In this document: positions 43,703 through 52,653 of the stretch, one piece after another
Layout of the letters: each line of letters begins with the position of its first letter
How positions within the stretch are numbered: the stretch's first letter is position 1
Source: Cubamyces lactineus
Taxonomy: Eukaryota; Basidiomycota; Agaricomycetes; Polyporales; Polyporaceae
Direction of reading: 5' to 3'
Assembly (NCBI GenBank): GCA_022376465.1
Contig: JACDTU010000009.1
Coordinates: 868,001 to 932,000 of the forward strand
DNA length: 64,000 nucleotides
The notes under the pieces: model-generated
Told to the model about the DNA's origin: nothing
Database searches by the model: none
Seen by the model: only the letters and a program-made list of their open reading frames with translations
Program-made: the position numbers and the translations under genes

Positions 43703-45171
43703 ATGTCCACTCGAACCGTAGTCCGCACTCAGACGCAATCTCGCGCCCTAGAGCAAGAAGACCCCGCCGAGAACTGGAGTGGCTGGACAGCTCGCCGAGG
43801 CGACTCAGCGACGCAAGAAGAAGCTACTCCGAGCCGCCGCGGGCAGTTCGCTCGAACAATCGTCGAAGCGTCCTCCGATGGGGACGACGAAGGTGACCCG
43901 CCTCAGCCTCTGGTCATCTCTACCGCGACTGCCTCGCAGGTACCCCGCGAGCCATCTCCGGGGAACCCGTTCTCCGAGGGTCAGCCTTCAGGTCCGAGCC
44001 GCGGGCCTCCGGGTCCGCCTAGTCCTCCAGGTCCGCCGGGCCCTCCAGGACCGCCAGGCCCTCCGGACAACGACCCACAAGGGCCGGGAGACGACGACAC
44101 TAGCTCAAGCTCGGACTCCTCCGACTCCGAAGACCGGGTTCAGTCGCAACTAGCGACCGCGATCTCTCTCATCGCGCGTACCCTCGAACGTACTACCGCT
44201 CCAACTCCGGCGGTTACCCAACCTTCGAACAACGAGCGGCACAACGTCCGCGAGCCGGACCAGTTCGACGGGTCCGACCCCAACAAACTCCGGTCCTTCT
44301 TCATGCAGTTGGAACTTGTCTTCAAGGCCCGACCCCGAACCTTCGACTCCGATGAGAAGAAGGTGACCTACGCCATCTCCTTCCTCAAGGGCACCGCGCT
44401 ACAGTGGTTCGAGCCCTACCTCCTCGAAGGCGACTCGGACAACCCCCCATCTTCCTTACATCCTACGACCACTTCCAGGAGGAACTCCGAGTGAACTTCG
44501 GTCCTTACGACGCCTCCGGAGCTGCGGAGCATGAGCTGATGAACCTCCGGATGGGCGACAACCAGCGGATAGCTAAGTACATCACTCAGTTCACCCGCCT
44601 CGCTACTCAAGTCCGTTGGGGTAATGCTCCGCTCCGGTACCGGTTCTACGACGGACTTCCGAACCGTCTCAAGGACCGCATCTCCGAGGTCGGCAAGCCC
44701 GAGACCCTGGTGGCCCTTCGCGACCTCGCGCAGTCGATCGACAACCGCTACTGGGAGCGCAAGGCCGAGGTCTCGCGCGAGTCCGGACCTTCGAAGTCCG
44801 GTAACAAGTCGACCTCCGACTCCAAGTCCTCCAACTCCGGCAACAAGTCCGGAGGTAACAACTCCGGACAGGCCTCCTCGTCTACCCCGTCCAAGTCCGG
44901 CAATTCCGGTATTTCGTCGAAGTCTCCTAAGACTCCGAAGACCCCGGCCAAGACGTACACCGACAAGCTCGGTAAGGACGGAAAACTCACCCCCGAGGAG
45001 CGTCAACGCCGTTTCGCCAACAATCTCTGTCTCTTCTGCGGTGGAGCTGGTCATACCGCGAGTGCTTGTCCGAGGAAGACCTCGTCCGCGACTAAGGGTC
45101 GCGCCGCTCAAGCCAACCCCGCTCCCGCTGCGCCCGCTCCGGCTGCAGCCCCGAAGGAGACAAAAAATTAG
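43703..45171 (+). pseudogene. Gypsy gag, frame broken in a C-run
   Basis: Starts at ATG 43703. It begins with an acidic region and a collagen-like Gly-Pro-Pro run (about 44000-44080), then an Asp/Ser tract. The capsid domain begins near REPDQFDGSDPNKLRSFF. The first frame runs into a stop at 44494. From 44443 the next frame continues the capsid (FQEELRVNFGPYDASGAAEH), a Ser/Lys/Gly-rich linker and the CCHC knuckle CLFCGGAGHTASACPRK (about 45034). It ends at TAG 45169-45171. The change of frame falls at six C residues (44443-44448); one C fewer than needed suffices to explain it. An alternative is -1 slippage on C-CCC-CCA, but a slip in mid-capsid would be unusual, so I favour a mutation or sequencing error. 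Confidence 0.8.
45162..45168 (+). other. -1 ribosomal frameshift site, gag to pol
   Basis: A-AAA-AAT in the gag frame, a valid X-XXY-YYZ heptamer, directly followed by the gag stop TAG (45169). After a -1 shift the frame reads Lys-Lys-Leu-Val-Arg and stays open into the protease and the rest of pol, which has no suitable ATG of its own at its beginning. Confidence 0.8.
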
Positions 45172-48100
45172 TCCGCGGTCCTCCGAACTCCGTACCCCGT
45201 GAGGACCGCGTTGACTCCTCTGGTACGGAGATCCTCAGGCTCAACGCGTCCGCTCTTTCCGACCCCCATGCACTCTTCCTCGACTTGTACTCCGATCCTA
45301 TCCCAACTCCGTTCCGCGCCCTTATCGACTCCGGTTCCTCCCATTGTTTCATCGACTCCGATTTCGCGACTATGTATCAACTCCCAACTACCGCCGTAAC
45401 CCCGCTCCGTCTACAGCTTTTTGACGGTACTTCTAACCACCTGATTACTTCGTTTACCACTCTGCCCGTACATTTCCCGTCTGGAGAAGTCCTCAATATA
45501 GATTTCTATGTTACTCCGCTCGACAAGTCCGTGTCTGCCGTTCTGGGATACAGCTGGCTCTCCGCCTACAATCCGTTGATTGACTGGAAGAAGCGCAGCA
45601 TCCAATTCCGTTCCGCACCCCCGCCGCGTCCTGTTTCTGACACCATGGTACCCCCGCCAGCTCCGGCTGAGCGTACTCCGTCTACTCCGTCTACTCCGGC
45701 TACTCCGGAACTACCGACTTCTCCTACTCCGACCTCCGTACCCCGGATCTCCCTTGTGAACGCTGCTGCTTTCGCTCGGGCTTGCAAACTCCCGGGGTCC
45801 GCGAGCTATACCCTGAACCTGTCTACCCCGGACTTGGCTACTGCGCGGAGTTCGTCCATCTCCGACTCTCCCCCGGACCTCACCGGAGTTCCGGAGGAGT
45901 ACCACGAGTTTGCGGACGTCTTCAGCAAGACCAAGGCCGACATCCTACCGGAGCATCGCCCCTACGACTTAAAGATCGACCTGGAAGAAGGGGCTACTCC
46001 GCCACTCGGACCTATTTACTCCCTCTCAAAACTCGAGCTCGACACGCTTCGGGAGTATATTGACGAGAACCTCCGATCGGGGTTCATACGTCCGTCCAAC
46101 TCTCCCTGCGGAGCTCCCGTCCTCTTCGTCAAAAAGAAGGACGGATCTCTTCGCCTTTGCGTGGACTACCGGGGCTTGAATAAGATCACCCGGAAGGACC
46201 GCTACCCCCTTCCTCTCGTCTCGGACTTGCTGGACGCGCCTCGGAAGGCCCGGATCTATACCAAAATCGACCTCCGTCACGCCTACAACCTAGTCCGCAT
46301 AGCTCCCGGAGATGAGTGGAAGACCGCGTTTCGGACCCGCTATGGGTCTTTCGAATGGTTAGTCATGCCGTTCGGACTTTCTAACGCGCCCGCTGCTTTC
46401 CAGCGGTTCGTCAATGACATCTTCGCGGACATGCTCGATGTGTGCGTCATCGTCTACCTGGACGACATCCTCATCTACTCCGACAACCCCGAGCAACACC
46501 GCAAGCACGTCAAAGAGGTACTCCGGCGACTCCGCAAGCACCGGCTTTATGCCCGCGCTGACAAGTGCGAGTTCCACACCGACTCCGTCGAGTACCTCGG
46601 TTACATCCTCTCTCCCACCGGACTCACCATGGCGGAGTCGAAGGTTAAGGCGATCTTGGATTGGCCCGAACCCCGGAAGGTCCGCGACATACAGTCGTTC
46701 CTGGGGTTCGCGAACTTCTATCGACGGTTTATTCCAAACTACTCCGAGATCGTACTACCGCTGACCCGCTTAACCCGCAAGTCCGTGCCTTGGCACTTCT
46801 CCGAGGAATGTCGGAGTTCGTTTAACGCTCTCAAGAAGGCGTTCACGACAGCTCCGGTACTACACCACTGGATGCCCGACCGACCCCTCACCGTCGAGAC
46901 TGACGCCTCGGACTACGCCATCGCCGGCATTCTCTCCCTTACCACCGAGTCCGGTGAACTCCACCCCATTGCTTTCCACTCCCGCACCTTGACCGGCGCG
47001 GAGTTGAACTACGACACCCACGACAAGGAACTCCTCGCGATCTTCGAATGTTTCAAGACCTGGCGGCACTACCTCGAAGGTTCGGCAACCCCGATCGACG
47101 TTGTCACGGACCACAAGAATTTGGTATACTTCGCGACTACGAAGTTACTGACCCGCCGTCAAGCCCGATGGTCGGAGTTCCTCTCGCAGTTCAACCTCGT
47201 AGTCCGGTTCTGGCCAGGTAAGCTTGGAGTGAAGCCCGACGCACTGACACGCCGTTGGGACGTCTACCCAAAAGAGGGGGGCAGTGACTACTCCGTCGTC
47301 AACCCACACAACTACCGACCGGTTTTCACCCAGGAGCAGCTCGCCGCGTCCCTCCGGGCTACCTACCTCCGACCCCCCGTACTCCGAGCTTCCTTCGTCC
47401 TCGACTCCGAACAACTCCTCTCGGACATCAAGTCCGCTCAAGCAACCCCGACTCCTGACCCCGAACTATCTGCTGCACTCAAGCTCGCCTCCGAAGGTAA
47501 CTCCCGATGGTCCCGCGATGAAGACGGGCTACTCCGACTCTCAGGTCGAGTCTATGTCCCGAACTCCGGCGACCTCCGCCTTCGCGTACTCCGAGCTTGT
47601 CACGACCACCCTACTGCCGGACACTGGGGACAGAACAAGACGCAAGCCCTGGTCCTGCGGGACTACGCCTGGCCCGGACTTCGACTCTTCGTCCGGGACT
47701 ATTGTAAGTCCTGTACTACCTGTGCGCGAGCTAAAGTCCCCCGGCATCTCCCCTACGGTACTTTGAAGCAACTCCCGATCCCCGAGCGACCCTGGAACTC
47801 CATCTCCATGGACCTCATCGAGCAACTCCCGAACTCCGCTGGCTACACCGCGATCTTGGTGGTAGTCGACAGGCTCACTAAGCAAGGTATATTCATCCCT
47901 ACCCACGACACGCTTACAGCCTCGGAGTTAGCGGACTTGTTCGTACTCCATGTGTTCTCCAAGCACGGAGTTCCCTCGCACGTTACCTCCGACCGGGGCT
48001 CGGAGTTCGTCTCTCACTTCTTCCGCTCCCTCGGTAAGGCCCTCGACATGCGCCTTCACTTCACCTCCGGTTACCACCCGGAAGGCGACGGTCAAACCGA

Positions 48101-48893
48101 GCGGGTTAACCAGACCCTCGAGCAGTACCTCCGGATCTATTCGAACTACCAGCAGGACAACTGGTCCCAACTCCTTCCCTTGGCGGAGTTCGCGTACAAC
48201 AATGCTCCGTCCGCAACTACCGGTATATCCCCGTTCTTCGCGAACAAGGGCTACAACCCCGCCATCTCCGTCTACCCCGAGCGGGACCTCACCTCCGCTC
48301 GAGCTCGCGACTACGCTGTCGACCTCGACGAACTTCACACCCAACTCCGACAGCAGATCGCCGAAGCCCAGGCCCGGTACCAAGTACAGGCGGACAAACA
48401 CCGTCTACCCGCGCCGGACTTCAAGGTCGGAGATCAGGTCTATGTCCGAGCTCAGCACATCCGGACTACTCGTCCCTCCAAAAAGTTGTCCGAGAAGTTC
48501 TTAGGTCCGTTCACTATCATCGCGCAGGTCGGAACTCACTCCTTCACCCTCCGACTACCGGACTCTATGCGCGCGGTACACCCCGTTTTCCATGTCTCAC
48601 AACTCGAGCCTGCAACTCCGAACACCATCCCCGGCCGCGTCCAAACTCCGCCACCTCCGATCCTGGTGGACGGAGAACCGGAGTACGAGATTTCGGAGAT
48701 CCTCGACTCCAAGATTGACCGCCGGCGTCGGAGTTGTCAACTCCTGTACCTAGTCCGATGGGCAGGCTACGAAGGTACGGACGAAGAAACTTCGTGGATC
48801 TTGGCCACGGAGCTCGGACATGCCCAGGAGCTAGTTTCGGACTTCCACGCAGCTTACCCGGACAAGCCCGGACCTCTTGCTAAATTGTCTTGA
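45168..48893 (+). CDS. Gypsy Pol with chromodomain
   Basis: About 1240 residues reached by -1 frameshift. The aspartic protease is RALIDSGSSHCFID (about 45317). Reverse transcriptase has LRLCVDYRGLNKITRKDRYP, FEWLVMPFGLSNAPAAFQRF and the catalytic YLDD at 46454-46465. RNase H begins VETDASDYAIAGILS and includes YDTHDKELLAIFE. Integrase has the HHCC zinc finger (ACHDHPTAGHWG, then YCKSCTTCARAK). Its catalytic core includes SMDLIEQLPNSAGYTAILVV, TSDRGSEFVSHFF and GYHPEGDGQTERVNQ, followed by a GPY/F-like segment. The C-terminal chromodomain is EYEISEILDSKIDRRRRSCQ, then LVRWAGYEGTDEETSWI (about 48680-48800), which in chromoviruses directs integration to heterochromatin. No internal stops. Confidence 0.95.
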   Translation, partial: LVRGPPNSVPREDRVDSSGTEILRLNASALSDPHALFLDLYSDPIPTPFRALIDSGSSHCFIDSDFATMYQLPTTAVTPLRLQLFDGTSNHLITSFTTLPVHFPSGEVLNIDFYVTPLDKSVSAVLGYSWLSAYNPLIDWKKRSIQFRSAPPPRPVSDTMVPPPAPAERTPSTPSTPATPELPTSPTPTSVPRISLVNAAAFARACKLPGSASYTLNLSTPDLATARSSSISDSPPDLTGVPEEYHEFADVFSKTKADILPEHRPYDLKIDLEEGATPPLGPIYSLSKLELDTLREYIDENLRSGFIRPSNSPCGAPVLFVKKKDGSLRLCVDYRGLNKITRKDRYPLPLVSDLLDAPRKARIYTKIDLRHAYNLVRIAPGDEWKTAFRTRYGSFEWLVMPFGLSNAPAAFQRFVNDIFADMLDVCVIVYLDDILIYSDNPEQHRKHVKEVLRRLRKHRLYARADKCEFHTDSVEYLGYILSPTGLTMAESKVKAILDWPEPRKVRDIQSFLGFANFYRRFIPNYSEIVLPLTRLTRKSVPWHFSEECRSSFNALKKAFTTAPVLHHWMPDRPLTVETDASDYAIAGILSLTTESGELHPIAFHSRTLTGAELNYDTHDKELLAIFECFKTWRHYLEGSATPIDVVTDHKNLVYFATTKLLTRRQARWSEFLSQFNLVVRFWPGKLGVKPDALTRRWDVYPKEGGSDYSVVNPHNYRPVFTQEQLAASLRATYLRPPVLRASFVLDSEQLLSDIKSAQATPTPDPELSAALKLASEGNSRWSRDEDGLLRLSGRVYVPNSGDLRLRVLRACHDHPTAGHWGQNKTQALVLRDYAWPGLRLFVRDYCKSCTTCARAKVPRHLPYGTLKQLPIPERPWNSISMDLIEQLPNSAGYTAILVVVDRLTKQGIFIPTHDTLTASELADLFVLHVFSKHGVPSHVTSDRGSEFVSHFFRSLGKALDMRLHFTSGYHPEGDGQTERVNQTLEQYLRIYSNYQQDNWSQLLPLAEFAYNNAPSATTGISPFFANKGYNPAISVYPERDLTSARARDYAVDLDELHTQLRQQIAEAQARYQVQADKHRLPAPDFKVGDQVYVRAQHIRTTRPSKKLSEKFLGPFTIIAQVGTHSFTLRLPDSMRAVHPVFHVSQLEPATPNTIPGRVQTPPPPILVDGEPEYEISEILDSKIDRRRRSCQLLYLVRWAGYEGTDEETSWILATELGHAQELVSDFHAAYPDKPGPLAKLS

Positions 48894-49000
48894 AGTTCAC
48901 ACGCGGAGTTCTCACCAGCAGATTTCTTTCTATACTCCTCCGCACTCGGACTACAAGATACTAGCTACGAAGTCCGAGGTCCGAAGTCCGTACTACCGCC
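48894..49000. other. Spacer between pol stop and antisense gene stop
   Basis: About 107 bases separate the convergent ends of pol (plus) and the antisense Zn2Cys6 gene (minus). It contains tccgaag/gtccg repeats like those in the LTR. Confidence 0.4.
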
Positions 49001-50394
49001 CTACTCCGCCATGTCCATGTCCGCCGGGTCCTCCGGCCCCTTCCCCTCCTTCGCGCCCTCGCCCTGCTCCTCCTCCTCCTCACCGGACTTGCCCCGCGCG
49101 GACTTGTCCAACCCCGACCCATTCTCCTCCTCCCAGTCCGACCCAGCAACCCCCGCCCGCTCCAGCGCGTCCGCGATCGCGTCCTCCTTGTCCTGCGAGG
49201 TGATCTCAAGGATCTCCCGCAGCATAGTCCCGAACTCCGTCGCGAGTTCGGACTTCACCGCCTCGCGGACGGCCTCGCCGATGACGGCCTTCAACTCCTT
49301 CCGCACGATCTTGGCGATGGCATCGCCAAGACCCCGGACCTCCTCCCGCATCATCTCCTCCCGCTGCTCCTCCTCGTCGACCAGCAGGTCGATGACCCGC
49401 CCCGCGGTGCGCCGGTTGCGCTGCACCGCGACGAGCAGGTGCTCGAGGAGCTCCCGGTCGGAGAGCTTCTCCGGGTCGTCGGACCACCGGAGGTCGGACT
49501 TCCCAACCTCCGGAAGTCCGGAGCTGGCGGACATCCGAGGGCCCGTCGACGAGCCTGCGATGCTCGGGCCTCGGGCGACGACTGTTCGTGCTGGGGGGTT
49601 AATTCCGGGTGGCGCGACAAAGGTCCATCGGACCTCACCTGGCTGCAGCGGCTTCTCCGCCGCCTTCTCCACCGTCTTCTCCTTCTCCTTCTCCTTCCCC
49701 TTGCCCTTCTCCGCCCGCACCTTCTCCGAACTCCGAACTCCGGTGGGCGCGGGGGTCTCAAACCCGTCGTCGTCGACGACGATGGGGGCGGACTTGACCT
49801 TCTTGCGCTGCGGGCTTGGGGCCTCCTCCTTGCGCGCGATCCGGGCTTGGATGTCCGCGGGAAGTCCGCGGGCCCCGACGCACGCGCGCGACCGAGCTTT
49901 CTGGCATTGGACGCAACTCGACGTCCGTTTGCCCGCGCGGAACCGGCACGCGATTTGCTTCGCGGCGCACCGGTCGCACCTCGTCCTGTGGAACTCCGTT
50001 AGTCCGACCCCCGTACTCCGTACCCCGACCGGACTTACCGCGGGACGAGCAACTCCGCGTTGTCCTCTTCCTCCTCCGACTCCGGCTCCTCGTCCTCCGC
50101 GGGACGCTTGCTTCCCCGCGCGGAAGCCCCGGCCTTCGCGAGGGCAGCCTGGCGGATCAGCGCTGCTGCCTTCTGCGCGGCCTCGTACTCCGCGCGCTCT
50201 TTCTCCTCCTGTGCTCGCTCCTCCTCCGCTTTTCGCGCCCTGTAAACCACCGTTAGCCCGAACTCCGTACTCCGCAACCCCGGCAACCCCGGTACTTACG
50301 CTTCGGCTGCTGCGGCCTCCTCCGCCGCTGCCTTCATCCGGAGCTGCGCAAGGTGCGCCTCCAAAGCCTGAATGTTGTCGAGGGTTGAGGACAT
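49001..50394 (-). CDS. Antisense Zn2Cys6 protein carried inside the Gypsy element
   Basis: Three exons: 50394-50300, 50239-50039, 49985-49001. Both introns are GT-AG (GTAAGT donors), the frame closes and the product is 426 residues. Exon 1 (MSSTLDNIQALEAHLAQLRM) and exon 2 form a Glu/Ala/Arg-rich coiled coil ending in an acidic patch (EEEPESEEEE-type). Exon 3 starts with a binuclear zinc cluster: C-X2-C-X6-C-X10-C-X2-C-X7-C, within CDRCAAKQIAC and CVQCQKARSRAC. This fits the fungal GAL4-type consensus. Basic KGKGKEKEKEK and central VVARGPSIAG segments follow. The C-terminal helical region (LSDRELLEHLLVAVQRNRRT, IVRKELKAVIGEAVREAVKS) may oligomerise. The protein ends DPADMDMAE at TAG 49001-49003. 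It could be a DNA-binding regulator of the element or of the host; its function is unknown. The antisense introns are expected to survive retrotransposition because the genomic RNA is sense. Confidence 0.8.
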
Positions 50395-50455
50395 AGTGCT
50401 GGTGGTGGTGGTGGGAGACAAAGAGCGAGGACGAACTGGCTAAGTCTCACCCCCG

Positions 50456-50463
50456 TCTTATAT
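50456..50463 (-). promoter_or_regulatory. TATA box of the antisense gene
   Basis: On the minus strand the sequence reads GTGTATATAAGACG around this position, about 65 bases before the antisense ATG at 50394. It lies between the gene and the 3' LTR, so the passenger gene appears to have its own promoter and not to depend on the LTR. Confidence 0.6.
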
Positions 50464-50589
50464 ACACCTTTCTTCATCGATTCTGACCCTGCCCCGATTC
50501 TTGATCTCCGTTCCCTGGACTTATCGGATTACCTTTTTTGGACAGACTTCCATTTCCCTTCACTATAGGCCCTCAAGGGTTCGGGCCTA

Positions 50590-50598
50590 GGGGGGAGG
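50590..50598 (+). other. Gypsy polypurine tract
   Basis: GGGGGGAGG four bases... shortly before the 3' LTR at 50602, the expected plus-strand primer. Confidence 0.7.
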
Positions 50599-50601
50599 CA
50601 C

Positions 50602-51294
50602 TGTTACGCTCCGTGCTGTAACCCCGAAGCCCGATCCCCGAACCCCCGTACCCCGCTCCTTACTCCGCGTTACGTACTCCGTTCCTCCGTACTCCGCTCT
50701 TCCGTACCCCGTACCCCCGACTCCGTTCTCCGTACTCCGCACTTCGTACTCCGTACTTCGGACTTCCCCCGACCCCATGACTTACATGTCTCAGATAACC
50801 CCTCATGGCGCTACCTACATGAGGCTTTTGCTTACTGAGCTATCTACGTTATCTTACCCTTGGCAAGTTACTTCGTACTTTCGTTCTACTCCTTCCTATC
50901 ACGTACATCTCTTATTGTTTCTATCGGGTTTCTGACTTAGTATAAATACTGCCCCGGAATGTAGTAGCTACTCAGTTCGGAAATCTCGTTATACCCATTA
51001 CTGGTTCAACTCGTAGTCCGACACTCAACCCCGACCCTCTAGTCCGACCAACCTTCGTTCCCTTCCTACCAACCCCTTCAACCCAACCCCGTTCCCAAGT
51101 CCGACCTTCGTCCCGTCAAGTCCGTACTCCGAAGTCCGCAAATAGAGGACACCGAGTCGGAACCCGTGCGTTACTAATAGTTTCGCGAAAGTCCTCACCC
51201 CAGTGCTAGTCCGACCTCCGGTCGTACTCCGACCCCGAACTCCGTCCAAGTCCCGACCACTGGAGTTGTACCCCCGGACGGCACGGTCCTAACA
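50602..51294 (+). repeat. Gypsy 3' LTR (693 bp)
   Basis: Same length as the 5' LTR with one difference seen by eye (T at 51261, C at 43638). Followed by target duplication GACTC at 51295-51299. Confidence 0.95.
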
Positions 51295-51299
51295 GACTC

Positions 51300-52653
51300 A
51301 TAGGATCGGGCACAATCCTTCTACACATTCAGAGATGATTACAACTCTCGGGCAAACACTGGTCATTCGAACAGAACAAGGAAATATGGCAGTTTAAACA
51401 AGCAATATATTTCTGATGACGGAAGTACATATGACACAGGTACATGACATATATATGCATATACAAAAGGGACATGGGCGTGAGGCCCGAATGTCAATCG
51501 TATGATTGTCCGCTGTGGCGCCAGCTGAACGTGAGCGGTACTTGGTACTCAGCATGTAGCAAAGAGACTCCAGAAGGCGACGCATCCCAAGACCAGTGCA
51601 CAGGGTAGAGTTCGCCTAGGCCCAGAGACTCAGATCAGCCCAACCAAGCGATAGCTGTAGATGTAGCACCCAGACAGTAGCAAGACTGGCAGATATCCGC
51701 AGACAAGTTCAAAGACTAGCAAAGACGTCGCAGCACGGAGGGACCAGAGCCAGGAGTGCCGGAAGATAGCTGTCTTGGTACGAATCCACAGCTAAGACAA
51801 TACGAAGTTAGTACACCTCAGAGAGGTGGCACCTAGGTAGTATAGCTACATGGAAGAAGGGGGCTGTGAGTCCACGTCACGACGTTGCCTACAAATTGTA
51901 TATTCAAACCCCGACGTGGTCCTATATAGTACCTGTCTATTGGCATAGGCTATTGGCGCAATCAAGCGCGCGTCCTCGTATTAGATTGCAAGTCGTCGGA
52001 ATGATTGCAAGGGCTTGGCAGGCCTTTGAAAGTTATTGTGAGATGACTGTAATGCGGTTGCAAGCCGATTTCAAGATGCATCATAATAAGACCGCTTGAG
52101 TTGGTTTGTATCGAGGCAACGTATGATAATCAATTATAACTCTATTATAACCAAGTATAAGAAGACGAATTCTCGCGCGGGCCACAATTTGGACGCCTTT
52201 TTCGTGATGTAGCGCCCCATCGATCCGAGAGTTGTTGTCATGAGTTGGTTGTCCGATTGCTCATGACATCCGTGATAGCTATTGAAACATGAGAGACATT
52301 GCTGAAGTCAACAAGGATAATAATACTGGGAATCCCGGGCCTATACGGTAATGTCGTGGTACGAGGACAAACCGGTGATGAGGTCAGAAATCATTGCGCG
52401 ATACGAAACGCTTCGGCAAGCGCCGTGGAGTAGGCGCTCATTTCGCGCGTCCAATCCACTTGCAAGAGCCTTGCCGCCACTTCACAACCGCTCCCCAGTA
52501 TCCCTAGTATCTTGACATCAGTAGTACTACAGTAGTCAGGTATGTAGTGCCTGATATACCAGTCTTACTCCAGTGGTATGAATTTGATACTGATTCATTG
52601 TGATTTTGCCTCAGCTCCGCCCCACCGAGTCCCAACGTCGACCTGTACGCGTG
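51300..52653. other. AT-richer intergenic region upstream of BTB gene 2
   Basis: About 1.35 kb of host DNA with no supported gene. A stretch at about 52080-52170 is AT-rich (tataactctattataacc). The likely promoter of BTB gene 2 is at the right end, and a short 5'-UTR intron (gtatga...cctcag, about 52577-52614) is possible. Confidence 0.4.

Larger units (their letters stand above)
42979..51294 (+). mobile_element. Ty3/Gypsy chromovirus LTR retrotransposon with antisense passenger gene
   Basis: 8316-base element with 693-base LTRs that I could distinguish at only one position (43638 C, 51261 T). It has a 5-base target duplication, gag, pol with a C-terminal chromodomain, and an extra 1.7-kb segment between pol and the 3' LTR that carries an antisense spliced gene. 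It starts 19 bases after the Copia target duplication, so the two insertions are adjacent but independent. The motif ACTCCG/GTCCG is very frequent throughout LTR, coding and intron sequence. Confidence 0.95.

Noticed and set aside
49011..50396. 461-codon plus-strand frame in the Gypsy 3' segment
   Set aside because: Ser/Pro/Arg-rich shadow of the antisense Zn2Cys6 gene. The minus strand has the zinc cluster, proper GT-AG introns and a TATA box; the plus-strand product has no domain.
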